A stretch of DNA of 64,000 nt, taken from NCBI GenBank assembly GCA_016177705.1, contig JACOUT010000011.1:1-64000 (forward strand), written 5' to 3'. Origin of the DNA: Deltaproteobacteria bacterium. Its GTDB lineage: Bacteria; Myxococcota; UBA727; VGSZ01. The notes beneath the pieces were generated by a model. That model ran no database searches, was not told the DNA's origin, and saw only the letters and a list, made by a program, of their open reading frames with translations. Shown piece after piece: positions 37,901 to 49,866 of the stretch. A program made the translations under genes and the position numbers. How positions within the stretch are numbered: position 1 is the stretch's first letter; each line of letters begins with the position of its first letter.

Positions 37901-38930
37901 AGTCGGCGTCGTCGGACGGGTCGTTGTCGTTCCAGAAGAAGTCCCAGCCGGCGATGTCGTCGGCGTAGCCGTTGCCGTCAGCGTCGCTGCCGTCGGTGCA
38001 GGGGCCGTCGCCGTCGTCGGCCCAGATGAGATCCTGCGGGTCGCGCTGGCCGTTGCCGTTGACGTCGGTAAGCCAGGGCGCGCCGTCGTAGTCGCGGATG
38101 GTGAACTGGCCGTCGTCGTTGACGTCGTAGCCCGAGAACGGGTCGGCGTCGGCCAGATCGGCGCCGGGCGGCGGGCAGGAGCCGAGCTCGTTCGCGTTCA
38201 GGTAGAACTTGTTGACCAGGGAGCTCTCGCTCCACTTGATGCCCGAGTCGAGCTCGGCGACGACGACGCGCGGATCGCCGGTGGACAACAGCCACGCCTG
38301 GTCGGCGCTCTGGCCGGCGGCGAGGCCGGCTTGGCCGTCTCGCACGCAGCCCTCACCGTCGCTGCCGGGCGCGCACGGCGTGTTCTCCCACGAGTCGACG
38401 TCGCCGAAGCCGTCGGGGATGAAGCCCCACAGCTCCCACGCGCCCGAGAAGCCGTCAGCCGGCCAGTTGGCGGGATCCTTGGCGTAGGCGATCAGCTCGG
38501 CGCGCGTCTGCGGCGTGGCCAGGCTCGGCCACAGGTCGACGGCGACGTCGAGCGTCTCGGTGTTGGTGGCGCCGCCCGGGCCCGTGATGGTGACGTGGCC
38601 GGTGGGGTCGTCGAGCAGCGCGAGCGCGCCGCCGCGGAAGCGCAAGCGCACCGTGCTCGGGCCGGTGCCGCTCGCGGGGATCGCCTCGAGCCACGGCGCG
38701 TCGACCGTGATGGTCCAGGCCTCGTCGGCTTCGCAGGTGACGTCGATCGTGGTGGTCTTCGGCTGCGCGCCGCGCACGACCTTGAGCGCGGGCAGCCGCT
38801 CGTGACCGCGGTCGAAGGCGTTTTGCGCCTGGGCCAGGTGGACCGCCCCAAGAGCGGGCGTGGCGACGGCGACGGCGACGGCGACGGCGGCGGCGAGCGT
38901 GACGGCGAGCGGTTCGGCAAGGAAGCGCAT
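34947..38930 (-). CDS. Large secreted subtilase (S8) with FG-GAP repeats and MYXO-CTERM-like tail
   Basis: This 1327-residue protein starts from ATG 38930. A signal (MRFLAEPLAVTLAAAVAVAV) is followed by a protease domain (about 225-510). Triad candidates are Asp228 in AELDSGIKW, His346 in GHGTGE and Ser495 in CSSEATGKTAG. The last aligns residue for residue with GTSMATPHVAG but has changed flanks. The usual oxyanion Asn appears to be Asp437. After a beta domain come at least seven FG-GAP/VCBS units with DLDGDGREEIVVA-type calcium loops. The tail (CGCDHTSGR, hydrophobic helix, RRYRRG) resembles MYXO-CTERM sorting, pointing to surface attachment. Confidence 0.88.
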   Translation of the reverse strand: MRFLAEPLAVTLAAAVAVAVAVATPALGAVHLAQAQNAFDRGHERLPALKVVRGAQPKTTTIDVTCEADEAWTITVDAPWLEAIPASGTGPSTVRLRFRGGALALLDDPTGHVTITGPGGATNTETLDVAVDLWPSLATPQTRAELIAYAKDPANWPADGFSGAWELWGFIPDGFGDVDSWENTPCAPGSDGEGCVRDGQAGLAAGQSADQAWLLSTGDPRVVVAELDSGIKWSESSLVNKFYLNANELGSCPPPGADLADADPFSGYDVNDDGQFTIRDYDGAPWLTDVNGNGQRDPQDLIWADDGDGPCTDGSDADGNGYADDIAGWDFFWNDNDPSDDADFGHGTGEANDSTAEAHDGGGAPGICMRCLVMPVRVGDSFILDVNQFADGVVFAVESGADLVQEALGSINNTPYSQAAIDWAYQNNVPIIASAADETSYHHNFPGILDHTIYVHAIQFDEDDEDVSSTFLNFNNCTNFGGHLSLSTPGEGCSSEATGKTAGQAALIKSYFLQMQDAAAGTDDEAYFAPAFTAEEMYQVLVTSSDDIDVPGAETDADALALQKFPSNEGWDLHFGYGRNNARRSLEAIRDQRIPPEADVLRPRWFEVFDPARVDGFDVVGSVSSPRLTNLRWTLSVAEGVVGKSFTQVASGTGAVDAGLLGTVSLSPEGPLGSLVVRSADPAGSDPEQFTATLLLEVLGTNPAGDDVKGVFRKTFGVRTDPSTFAGFPLWLGASGESSPKLTDLDGDGREEIVVATADGLVHAIGADGSELNGFPASLGAYPALSTEVCGMSSNPHKCHRNARPFRAGTEGGIDPDGVRQSLLATIAVADLDGDDCRDIVAATLDGYIYVVDCNGQPVDGFPVEMDRGHLPDGTDGARRCENAAGDPLIGCRSSQQHGEGGFFSSPALADLDGDGSLEIVLGGLDSWAYAWHHDGTVVNGWPVHVEHPTEPAFEADGAVNRYMDRIIASPAICNLLGDGRPFVVLGTTERLENQSNVFLYAINPAGNADPGGPFAPGWPTTVTGFIPDEILPYVGRGNPNSPACADFDGDGMDEVLNAGMGGNMVLLQEDGSYDFSRHVMNSTFDYYGPNANTDETFSLPVINNPSIADVNGDGFLDVINGTAGSGLIAVASEGGKRNSFDHSVSAWDSDNAAFLDGFPHKVWDYQFFMNYAVADLDGTGSWNVISGDGGYFVYAPNASGQEAEGFPKWTQQWHITTPAVGDLDGDERIDVVANSRDGWLWAWHTNGHVGGPPDQKLPAIQWEGFHHDDLNTGNVGGPLKPYPRLLPADDGCGCDHTSGRTTPLAGALALGALLGMLQVGRRYRRG

Positions 38931-39077
38931 TCGATCTCCCGGTTGCGGAGGGAAGCGGCGTGGAGCCGCCTCGTAGGGCCCGCGGACGCTAGCCGGCGCT
39001 CGCCTCATGGCAACCGGGTCTCGGTCATTTGACCGATTGCGTCACGCGCGGATGCCCTCGCGTGGTATGCGCGCGTG

Positions 39078-40004
39078 ATGCGCGTGCTCCCGCCCGACGT
39101 CGCCGCTGCCGACGACCTCGCCGGCGCCGTCTGGGCGCTCGGCAACTTCGACGGACTGCACCGCGGCCACCAGGCCTTGTTCGCAGCCGCTCGCGCGCAC
39201 GCGGCGGAACGGAACGTCGCCGCGGGTGTGCTCACCTTCGAGCCGCACCCGGCCAAGGTGCTGAACGCCCCGCTCGCGCCCCTCCTGATCTTGAACGCGC
39301 GTGAGAAGGAGCGTGGCATCGCCGAGGCCGGTATGGACGCGCTCGCGCTCGAGCGCTTCGACGCCGCGTTCGCGCAGCTCTCGCCCGCCGAGTTCTGCGC
39401 GCGCGTGCTGCGCGCGCGCCTGCGGGCCGGCGGCGTGGTGGTGGGCGAGGGCTTCCGTTTCGGCTTGCATGCGCGCGGCACCGCCGACGAGCTGCGGCGC
39501 GCCGTGCCGCTCGTCGTCGAGGTGCCGCCGGTTCGCCAGGGCGACCTCTTGTGTAGCTCGAGCAAGATCCGCGAGCTGGTGCTCGAGGGCAGGGTGGAGG
39601 CGGCGGCGCTCTTGCTCGGCCGCCGCTACTGGGTCGAGGGGCCGGTGGTGCACGGCGACCACCGCGGCCGGACCATCGGCGTGCCCACCGCCAACGTAGC
39701 GGTCGATCGCGAGCTGCTGCCGCGCCTCGGCGTCTACGCCACGGTCGCCGTGCTCGACGACGGCGCACGCGTTCACAGCGTCACCAACGTCGGCCTGCGC
39801 CCGACCTTCCAGAGCGCCGCCGACGGCGTGCGCTTCGAGGCGCACCTGTTCGACTTCGCCGGTGACCTGTACGGACGAACGCTGCGCCTCGAGCTGGTCA
39901 AGCACCTGCGCGAGGAGCGCCGCTTCGCATCCGTCGACGCGCTCAAGGCGCAGATCGCGGAGGACATGGCGGCGGCGAAGAGCGCGCTGGTTTGTTCGGA
40001 TTGA
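39078..40004 (+). CDS. ribF: Bifunctional riboflavin kinase / FAD synthetase
   Basis: This 308-residue protein starts from ATG 39078; GTG 39075 is also possible. The N-terminal FMN adenylyltransferase (to about 180) has GNFDGLHRGHQALF, VLTFEPHP and the SSSKIRELV loop. The C-terminal kinase has GRTIGVPTANVAVD and GVYATVAVLDDG, and ends with FAGDLYGRTLRLELVKHLREERRF. It makes FMN then FAD. It is divergent from the subtilase gene across a 147-base gap in which no promoter was recognised. Confidence 0.96.
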   Translation: MRVLPPDVAAADDLAGAVWALGNFDGLHRGHQALFAAARAHAAERNVAAGVLTFEPHPAKVLNAPLAPLLILNAREKERGIAEAGMDALALERFDAAFAQLSPAEFCARVLRARLRAGGVVVGEGFRFGLHARGTADELRRAVPLVVEVPPVRQGDLLCSSSKIRELVLEGRVEAAALLLGRRYWVEGPVVHGDHRGRTIGVPTANVAVDRELLPRLGVYATVAVLDDGARVHSVTNVGLRPTFQSAADGVRFEAHLFDFAGDLYGRTLRLELVKHLREERRFASVDALKAQIAEDMAAAKSALVCSD

Positions 40005-40007
40005 TGC

Positions 40008-40046
40008 AGGGGCTTGAGACAGGGGTTTGATGGAGGGGTTTGAAGA
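40008..40046 (+). repeat. Three 13-bp direct repeats
   Basis: AGGGGCTTGAGAC, AGGGGTTTGATGG and AGGGGTTTGAAGA begin at 40008, 40021 and 40034, exactly 13 bases apart, directly after the ribF stop. They share the core AGGGGYTTGA. They look like iterons in spacing, but no replication or regulator gene is adjacent. Confidence 0.85.
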
Positions 40047-40076
40047 TGGAGCTTGACGCTGCGCCTTCGTCGACGA

Positions 40077-40294
40077 TCGCTGCTCTCGCGAGAGCACAGG
40101 CTCGTGCCGCAAACACGGCCCCCACCCTAGATCCCTCCCCTGCGGGGAGGGCCGTTCCGGGTTTGCTCAGCACAGGCGGCACGGCCTCCCCCACAGGGGG
40201 AGGATCTAGGAGGGGGACCGGGGAAGCACTCCGCACGGGGCATCGGCGGGCGCCGTCTTCAAGGCAAGCCGGCCTGCTCTCGCGAGAGCAGCGA
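40077..40294. mobile_element. 218-bp MITE-like element with palindromic ends
   Basis: The element is bounded by 20-bp inverted repeats TCGCTGCTCTCGCGAGAGCA (40077-40096 and its complement at 40275-40294), each holding the palindrome TGCTCTCGCGAGAGCA. Inside are two hairpins, CCCTCCCC-TGC-GGGGAGGG (40133-40151) and CCTCCCCC-ACA-GGGGGAGG (40185-40203). They are surrounded by a longer inverted pair (40126-40142 and 40194-40210, 15 of 17 match). It carries no gene. It is typical of a non-autonomous or intergenic repeat; no target duplication was found. It fills most of the 322-base gap between ribF and aroE. Confidence 0.6.
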
Positions 40295-40326
40295 CCGGTC
40301 CACGAAGGCAGGACGAGAAGCCTATC

Positions 40327-41142
40327 GTGATTGTCCCAACCCGCCCCCTGTGGCTCCTCGGGCGCGATCTCTCGCAAAGCCCGTCGCCGCTCCTGCACAA
40401 CGCCGCGCTCGCCGCGCTCGGCGCACCGCCGCTCTATGCGCTGCACGCGGTGGAGCCCGCCGACGTCGAGCGCGCCTTCGATGACGCCGAGCATACGTGC
40501 CGCGGTAGCAACGTCACCGCACCCTACAAGCTGCGCGCTGCCGAGCGCTGGCGTGCGGTGCTCGACGACACGGCGCGCGCGGTCGGCGCCGTCAACACCG
40601 TGGTCTTCGAGCGCGACCGCGCAGTCTCTGCGCACAACACCGACGTGCGTGGGCTGCTGACGGCGTGGCGGCGGGCCAGCGTCGACGTCACCGGCCGCGT
40701 CGTCGCGGTGCTCGGCGCCGGCGGCGCCGCGCGGGCAGCCGTAGTGGCCGCCGGTGAGGCCAAGGCCCGCGCGGTCGCGCTCTCCGCGCGGCGCACCGAC
40801 GCCGCGGACGCGCTCGCGACGCTGGCGCGCGCGCGCGGGCTCGCGGTGGTCGACGAGCCGGCGCAGCTCGTGGTGCTGGCGGCGAGCGCGCTCGAGGATC
40901 CGGGCGCGGCGATAGCGCGCGCGCTGCGCGGGCCCGGCTCGGTCCACGAGCTGCGCTACGGCGCCGCCGCCCGCACCTCCCGCGACGCGGCCCTCAAGGC
41001 CGGTCACGTGTTCCTGGATGGGACATCGATGCTGCTCGCACAGGCCCAAGCGGCGCTGGCCCTGTTTCTAGGTGGGACACTTCCCGACCATGCGAGCGCT
41101 GCCATGGCTGCGGCTGTCTCGGCCTGGCTCAAGCGCACGTGA
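40327..41142 (+). CDS. aroE: Shikimate dehydrogenase
   Basis: This 271-residue enzyme reduces 3-dehydroshikimate with NADPH in the chorismate pathway. SQSPSPLLHN is the shikimate-binding start. NVTAPYK holds the catalytic Lys. NTDVRGL holds the catalytic Asp. VLGAGGAARAAVVA is the nucleotide fold, and MLLAQAQAALALF is the C-terminal substrate helix. The start is GTG 40327. An AroE family member with YdiB-like specificity cannot be excluded. Confidence 0.93.
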   Translation: MIVPTRPLWLLGRDLSQSPSPLLHNAALAALGAPPLYALHAVEPADVERAFDDAEHTCRGSNVTAPYKLRAAERWRAVLDDTARAVGAVNTVVFERDRAVSAHNTDVRGLLTAWRRASVDVTGRVVAVLGAGGAARAAVVAAGEAKARAVALSARRTDAADALATLARARGLAVVDEPAQLVVLAASALEDPGAAIARALRGPGSVHELRYGAAARTSRDAALKAGHVFLDGTSMLLAQAQAALALFLGGTLPDHASAAMAAAVSAWLKRT

Positions 41143-41161
41143 TCTGCATCACACGGGCTAT

Positions 41162-41185
41162 GGTCGGCCCCGGCGGTGGCCGACC
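41162..41185 (+). terminator. Possible aroE terminator hairpin
   Basis: An 8-bp perfect stem GGTCGGCC / GGCCGACC with loop CCGGCGGT lies 20 bases after the aroE stop. GCCCCCACTTTGG follows rather than a strong T-run, so efficiency is uncertain. It separates aroE from pilB. Confidence 0.5.
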
Positions 41186-41242
41186 GCCCCCACTTTGGAC
41201 TTAGGATGGCCCGCTACCTCGTTCCGACTGAAGGAGCCCCGC

Positions 41243-42967
<1,725 letters not shown>

Positions 42968-43024
42968 CCTTTAGCGGTTTGCGCTCGCGTACCTAGCATC
43001 GCCTAACCCAGGAACTTCGCACCC

Positions 43025-44179
43025 ATGAGTCAGCCCGCACCGCCGGTCAACCTGCACCAACTCCTCAAGGCGATGATCGAGAAGGGGGCGAGCGACCTGC
43101 ACATCACCACCGGCACGCCGCCGCAGCTCCGCATCGACGGCGATCTGGTGCCGCTCAAGGTGCCCCCGCTCTCGCCGGTCGACACCAAGCAGCTCTGCTA
43201 CTCGATCCTGACGGACGCGCAGAAGCACAAGTTCGAGGAAGAGAACGAGCTCGACCTCTCCTTCGGCGTCAAGAGCCTGGCTCGCTTCCGCTCCAACCTG
43301 TTCATGCAGCGCGGCGCCGTCGCGGCCGCCTTCCGCACCATTCCGTTCAAGATCCTGAGCTTCCAGGAGCTCGGCCTGCCGCCGGTGGTGAGCGACATCG
43401 CCAACCGCCCGCGCGGACTGGTGCTGGTCACCGGGCCCACCGGATCGGGCAAGTCGACCACGCTCGCGTCGATCATCGACAAGATCAACACCGAGGGCCG
43501 CTACCACATCCTCACCATCGAGGATCCGATCGAGTACCTGCACCCGCACAAGAGCTGCATCGTCAACCAGCGCGAGGTGGGCGCCGACACCGACAGCTTC
43601 AAGAAGGCGCTCAAGTACGTGCTGCGCCAAGATCCCGACGTCGTGCTCATCGGCGAGATGCGCGACCTCGAGACCATCGAGGCGGCGCTGGTCATCTCGG
43701 AGACCGGTCACCTCGCGTTCGGCACCTTGCACACCAACGGCGCGGTGCAGACCATCAACCGCATCATCGACGTGTTTCCGCCCTACCAGCAGCCGCAGAT
43801 CCGCGCCAACCTGAGCTTCGTGCTCGAGGGCGTCATCTCGCAGCAGCTCCTGCCCAAGATGGGCGGCACCGGACGCGTGGTGGCGCTCGAGATCATGATC
43901 CCGAACGTCGCCATCAGAAACCTCATCCGCGAGGACAAGGTTCATCAGGTGTACTCGCAGATGCAGGTCGGCCAGAACAAGTTCGGCATGCTGACGCTCA
44001 ACCAGAGCCTGCTCAGCCTGGTGCAGCGACGGCTCATCAGCGTCGATGAGGCCATCGGCCGATGCGCCGAGGTCGACGAGTTCCGCCAGATGTTGATCCA
44101 GGCGGGCATCCAAGCGGGCGGCGGCGGCGGTGCTGGGCCAGGAGGCTCGGGCCCGAACCCGCGCTCGCGGCCGGGTTGA
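43025..44179 (+). CDS. pilT: Type IV pilus retraction ATPase PilT
   Basis: This 384-residue protein has an N-terminal PAS-like domain (MIEKGASDLHITTGTPPQLRIDG), Walker A GPTGSGKST (137-145), Walker B DPDVVLIGEMRD, His box TLHTNGAVQTINR and the PilT-specific AIRNLIRE motif near residue 300. It depolymerises pili and drives twitching. The tail is Gly-rich (GGGGGAGPGGSGP). It follows pilB after 57 bases. Confidence 0.97.
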   Translation: MSQPAPPVNLHQLLKAMIEKGASDLHITTGTPPQLRIDGDLVPLKVPPLSPVDTKQLCYSILTDAQKHKFEEENELDLSFGVKSLARFRSNLFMQRGAVAAAFRTIPFKILSFQELGLPPVVSDIANRPRGLVLVTGPTGSGKSTTLASIIDKINTEGRYHILTIEDPIEYLHPHKSCIVNQREVGADTDSFKKALKYVLRQDPDVVLIGEMRDLETIEAALVISETGHLAFGTLHTNGAVQTINRIIDVFPPYQQPQIRANLSFVLEGVISQQLLPKMGGTGRVVALEIMIPNVAIRNLIREDKVHQVYSQMQVGQNKFGMLTLNQSLLSLVQRRLISVDEAIGRCAEVDEFRQMLIQAGIQAGGGGGAGPGGSGPNPRSRPG

Positions 44180-44310
44180 GGGGCCGGATCCGGCGATGCC
44201 GGCGAGACAAGGGAAACCTCATAGTATCGGTCGGTTGCAGCCGGAATTAGGGTGGAATTCTCGTTGATTGATGGGCCTTGCTAGGCTCGGTGTGCACGCG
44301 GAGGGACGCG

Positions 44311-45516
44311 ATGGCGGCTTTCATTTGGACGGCAAAGACCAAGACCGGCGAGTTGCGCAACGGCGAGATGGAGGCCGCGTCGGCCGACATCGTCGAGCAA
44401 CGACTGCGCGCGCAACAACTCACACCGCAGAAGGTGAAGAAGAAGCCGGCCGAGATTCACCTCAAGCTGCCGGGCTCCTCCGGCGTCACCACGCGCGACC
44501 TGATGCTTTTCACGCGTCAGTTCTCGACCATGATCGACGCCGGCCTGCCGCTGGTGCAGTGCCTCGACATCCTGCACCAGCAAAACGAGAACATCTGGTT
44601 CAAGAAGGTGCTCGGCGCGGTTAAGGCAGACGTCGAGCAAGGCAAGACCTTCGCCGACGCGCTGTCGCGCCACCCCAAGATCTTCGATCCGCTGTTCGTC
44701 AACCTGGTCGCCGCCGGTGAGACCGGCGGTATCCTCGACACCATCATGACGCGACTCGCGATGCAGACGGAGAAGTCCGTCAAGCTCGCGAAACAGATCA
44801 AGGGCGCGCTCTTCTACCCGACCGCGGTCATGGTGGTCGCCGTCGGCGCCGTGGCCGTGCTGCTGCTGTTCGTCATCCCGGTGTTCGAGAAGATGTTCGC
44901 TGACTTCGGCGGCGCGCTGCCGGTGCCGACGCAGATGGTCATCGACCTTTCGCGCTGGTCGGTCGACCACTGGTACATGTTCATCATCGTGCCGGTTGGG
45001 CTCGTGGTCGGCGGATCCTCGCTACGCAGGAACCCGCGCGGCCGACGGCTGCTCGACCAGGTCTTCCTTGGGCTACCGATCTTCGGTCCGCTCATCCGGA
45101 AGAGCGCGGTGGCACGCTTCACGCGCACGATGGGCACCATGCTGTCGTCGGGCGTGCCCATCCTCGACGCGCTCGACATCGTGGCTCGCGCGTCGGGCAA
45201 CGTGGTGGTCGGCGAGGGCATCAGCTTTGCGCGCAAGCGCGTGGCGGAAGGTAAGACGCTCTCCGAGCCCTTGCAGGAGACGCGCATCTTCCCGGCCATG
45301 GTGTGTCAGATGGTGTCCATCGGTGAGAGCGCCGGCGCGCTCGACACCATGCTGAACAAGATCGCCGACTTCTACGAAGAAGAGGTCGACGCCGCGGTGG
45401 CCGGACTTACGTCGTTGCTCGAACCCATCATCATGGTGTTCTTGGCCGTCGTGCTCGGCGGCTTCCTGATCGCCATGTACCTGCCCATCTTCACCATCGC
45501 GGGCAACATCCAGTAG
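44311..45516 (+). CDS. pilC: Type IV pilus inner-membrane platform protein PilC
   Basis: This 401-residue protein has two GspF/T2SSF domains: residues about 72-195 (FTRQFSTMIDAGLPLVQCLDILHQQ, AGETGGILDTIMTRLA) and about 275-395 (FTRTMGTMLSSGVPILDALDIV, IGESAGALDTMLNKIADFYEEEVD). Three membrane helices separate and end them. It links the PilB and PilT motors to the pilus. I prefer ATG 44311 (GAGGGA upstream) to an in-frame start 33 bases earlier. Confidence 0.96.
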   Translation: MAAFIWTAKTKTGELRNGEMEAASADIVEQRLRAQQLTPQKVKKKPAEIHLKLPGSSGVTTRDLMLFTRQFSTMIDAGLPLVQCLDILHQQNENIWFKKVLGAVKADVEQGKTFADALSRHPKIFDPLFVNLVAAGETGGILDTIMTRLAMQTEKSVKLAKQIKGALFYPTAVMVVAVGAVAVLLLFVIPVFEKMFADFGGALPVPTQMVIDLSRWSVDHWYMFIIVPVGLVVGGSSLRRNPRGRRLLDQVFLGLPIFGPLIRKSAVARFTRTMGTMLSSGVPILDALDIVARASGNVVVGEGISFARKRVAEGKTLSEPLQETRIFPAMVCQMVSIGESAGALDTMLNKIADFYEEEVDAAVAGLTSLLEPIIMVFLAVVLGGFLIAMYLPIFTIAGNIQ

Positions 45517-47286
45517 GTGGTCGCCGCGCCCGCGCCGCCGAGCGAGCCGCGGCGTGAGACCACGGCCGTGCCGGAGGCGCCTGCGGCGCTGGTACGCGAT
45601 GTCGATCGCGACCGAGCGCAGGTGACGGTCCGGCTCACCTGGCTGCTGCTGTTTCGTGCCGTGGTGACGACGGTGTTGCTGGCCACGGCGCTGGTGCTGC
45701 GCGCCACCTCGTCGGACGTGCTGTTCGGCCGCGCAGCGGTCGCGCTCTTCATCGTGGCCGCGCTCTCCTACGGCGCCATCCTCGCCGGTGCCCTGTGGTT
45801 GCGTCTGCTCGGCCACCGCCACGTCGTCGCTGTGGCCTATTCGCAGCTCTTCTTCGACGCGGTGGTGATGACCGCGTTGGTCGTCATCACCGGCGGCGTC
45901 GAGAGCGTGTTCGTGTTCGCCTTCTCGCTTACGGTGCTGAACGGCGCCGCCGTGCTGGGCCGCCGCGCCGCGCTTGTGCTCGCGGCCGTCGCCGCGGCGC
46001 TGTTCACGCTCGTGGCAGGACTCGAGGTCGCCGGCGTCATGTTGCCCTGGACCGTCGAGGCGGCACCGACGGTCAGGCAGGTGCTACCGGCGTTTTTGAC
46101 CAACACGGCGTCCTTCGTCCTGGTCGCCATCCTTGGCGGCTACCTGACGGAGCAATTGCAGAAGGCGAGCGAGCGCCTCGACGTCACGCGCGCACGTATG
46201 GCGCGCCTGGAAGAGCTGTACCTGGCGGTGCTCGAGAGCTTGCCGTCCGGCGTGCTCACCGTCGACGGCGCCGAGCAGGTCGTCTACGTCAACGAGGCCG
46301 GCGCCGACATCCTCGGGCGCTCTCCCAAGGAGCTGGTCGGGCGCCGGCTCGACGCGGCCGCGCCGGCGCTGTCGGCCGCGGGCGTGGCCGACAATGCCCG
46401 CTTCGAGCGCACCGCCGACGTCGGCGATCAGCCGCGCACCATCGGCGGCACCGTGGCGCGCCTGGTCGGGCTCGAGGGCGTGGCGGGCCGCGTCATCGTC
46501 TACCAGGACCTGACCGAGCTTCGGCAGCTCCAGCTCGACGTCGCGCGCGCCGAGCGGCTGGCAGAGCTTGGTCGCTTTGCCGCAGGCTTGGCGCACGAGA
46601 TCAGGAACCCGCTCGCCGCCATGATCGGCTGCCTGCAGTTGCTGCGCGCCGACGCACAGACCGCGTTGCGCGGCGCCGCCACCGGCGTCGACGGCGCCGC
46701 CGAAAGCGAGCGCATGCTCGGCATCGTGCAGCGCGAGGCAGAGCGCCTCTCGAGCCTGGTGACGGAGTTCCTCACCTATGCGCGCCCCGCACCACCGAGC
46801 GTCGCGGCAGTGCCGGTGCTCGCCACCGCGGTGGAGACCGTGGCCACGCTGAAAGCGGGGCTCGACGCCGGCGTCACGCTCACCGTCGACGGCGCCGAGG
46901 TGACGGCGCACTGCGACGCCGACCAGCTCAAGCAGGTGCTGTGGAACCTGGTGGGCAACGCTACGCAGGCGCTGCGCAGCGTCGAGCGCACCGACAAGCA
47001 GGTGGCGCTCCACGTCGAGCGCGAGGGCGATGACGCGGTGGTCACGATCGACGACAACGGGCCCGGCGTGTCACCCGACATTCGCGGGCGCATCTTCGAG
47101 CCGTTCTTCACGACGCGACCCGAGGGCACGGGGCTCGGCCTCGCCACGGTGCACCAGGTGTTGGCGCAACAGGGCGGACGCATCACGCTCGATGACAGCC
47201 CGCTCGGCGGTGCGCGCTTCACCGTGCGCCTGCCGCTCGAGCGCGAAAGCGGGCTTGACGCGAGCGCCGCCTCCGGCGCACGGTAG
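45517..47286 (+). CDS. pilS: Sensor histidine kinase PilS
   Basis: This 589-residue protein starts from GTG 45517, directly after the pilC stop. About six membrane helices (residues 38-215) are followed by a PAS domain (VLESLPSGVLTVDG ... EAGADILGRSP) and HisKA with LAHEIRNPL (His360). The ATPase has N-box NLVGNATQAL, then DDNGPGV, FFTTRPEGTGLGLATVHQV. It senses pilin level in the membrane in Pseudomonas-type systems and phosphorylates PilR. The membrane-PAS-HisKA-HATPase layout matches PilS. Confidence 0.93.
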   Translation: MVAAPAPPSEPRRETTAVPEAPAALVRDVDRDRAQVTVRLTWLLLFRAVVTTVLLATALVLRATSSDVLFGRAAVALFIVAALSYGAILAGALWLRLLGHRHVVAVAYSQLFFDAVVMTALVVITGGVESVFVFAFSLTVLNGAAVLGRRAALVLAAVAAALFTLVAGLEVAGVMLPWTVEAAPTVRQVLPAFLTNTASFVLVAILGGYLTEQLQKASERLDVTRARMARLEELYLAVLESLPSGVLTVDGAEQVVYVNEAGADILGRSPKELVGRRLDAAAPALSAAGVADNARFERTADVGDQPRTIGGTVARLVGLEGVAGRVIVYQDLTELRQLQLDVARAERLAELGRFAAGLAHEIRNPLAAMIGCLQLLRADAQTALRGAATGVDGAAESERMLGIVQREAERLSSLVTEFLTYARPAPPSVAAVPVLATAVETVATLKAGLDAGVTLTVDGAEVTAHCDADQLKQVLWNLVGNATQALRSVERTDKQVALHVEREGDDAVVTIDDNGPGVSPDIRGRIFEPFFTTRPEGTGLGLATVHQVLAQQGGRITLDDSPLGGARFTVRLPLERESGLDASAASGAR

Positions 47287-47289
47287 GCC

Positions 47290-48702
<1,413 letters not shown>

Positions 48703-49866
48703 CCGTGCCGGGCGCGAAGCGGGGCGCGCCGATCAGCTCGTCGTAGAGACGCGCAAGATCCTCGAGCATGCCGTCGAGGGTGAACGGTCGCGGCAGGCGC
48801 GCGGGTCGGGGTGGACGTGCCACCGCGGCACGCAGCGCCTCCGCGAACGACGACGCCGACGCCGACGCCGGCAGCGCGCGGACACTGCGCGCCCAGGAAA
48901 GCTCGCCGGCCCAGCCGGTGTCCTTCACCACCGCGGGCAGTCCGGCGGCGGTGGCCTCGAGCACGGCGCACGGCAGGCCCTCCCAGGCCGACGCGAGCAG
49001 AAAGACGTCGGCGGCCGCCAAGGCAGGGCGCGGGTCGTCGACGAAGCCGAGCAGGTGCAGGTGAGCGGCATCGCCGGCGTCGCGGACGCGCGCCTCGACC
49101 GCTGCGCGCAGCGGGCCGTCACCGGCGAACACCAGGTGCGCACGCGGGTCGAGCGCCCGCCAGGAGTGCAGCACGTCGAGGTGGAACAGCGGGTCCTTCT
49201 GCTCCTTCAGGTTGGCGACCGTGACCGCGAGCGGGGCGTCCGACGGCAGGCCGAGCGCGCGGCGCGCCGCCGCTCGGCCATCGGGTGTGCGTACCGTGGC
49301 GAACGCCGCCTCGTCGACGCCGGCGCGGATCACCTCGGTGCGGGTGCCGCCGGTCAGCCCGTGCGCCTCGGCGAAGCGCCGATCGGCCTCGCTGACGAAG
49401 ACCAGCACATCGCCGGCGCGTGCCGCGAGCCGCTCGGCGGCTTCGAGCAGCGGCCGTCCGCGCGCGCCACGCGCTGCCAGGCCGTAGCCGTGCACGGTGT
49501 GCACCGACAGCGCGCCGCGCACCGCGCGTGCGGTCAGGCGGCCGAGCGCTCCTGCCTTGCTCGAGTGCGTGTGGACCACGGCCGGCGAGCCGTGCTTCGC
49601 GATCAGCACGTCGAGCATGCGGGCGAGCCGGAGTGCCGCCGCTAGGTCGTGCAGTGGGGCGAGCGGTCGTACCAGCGCCGGCAGCCGCAGCAGCCGCTTG
49701 CCCAAGCGGCGCTCGGCCTCGTCGTCGAGCGTACCCGGCTGGTCGACGCGCGCGCCGGTGATGACGAGCTGGGGGCGCCCCGCGTCATGCAGCCGCGCGG
49801 CAGTCTCGAGCACCACGCGCTGGGCGCCGCCGCGCTCGAGCGCGGTGACGACGTGAATCACCGCGG

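Noticed and set aside
36237..39032. A 931-codon plus-strand open frame opposite the subtilase gene
   Set aside because: It is a GC-rich shadow of the minus-strand gene. The translated residues are low-complexity Val/Arg/Gly/Ala with no domains.
40077..40294. TCTCGCGAGA palindrome as a LexA or other named operator
   Set aside because: The sequence does not match the LexA boxes I know, and both copies are at the ends of a hairpin-rich element in a gap, which fits a repeat better.
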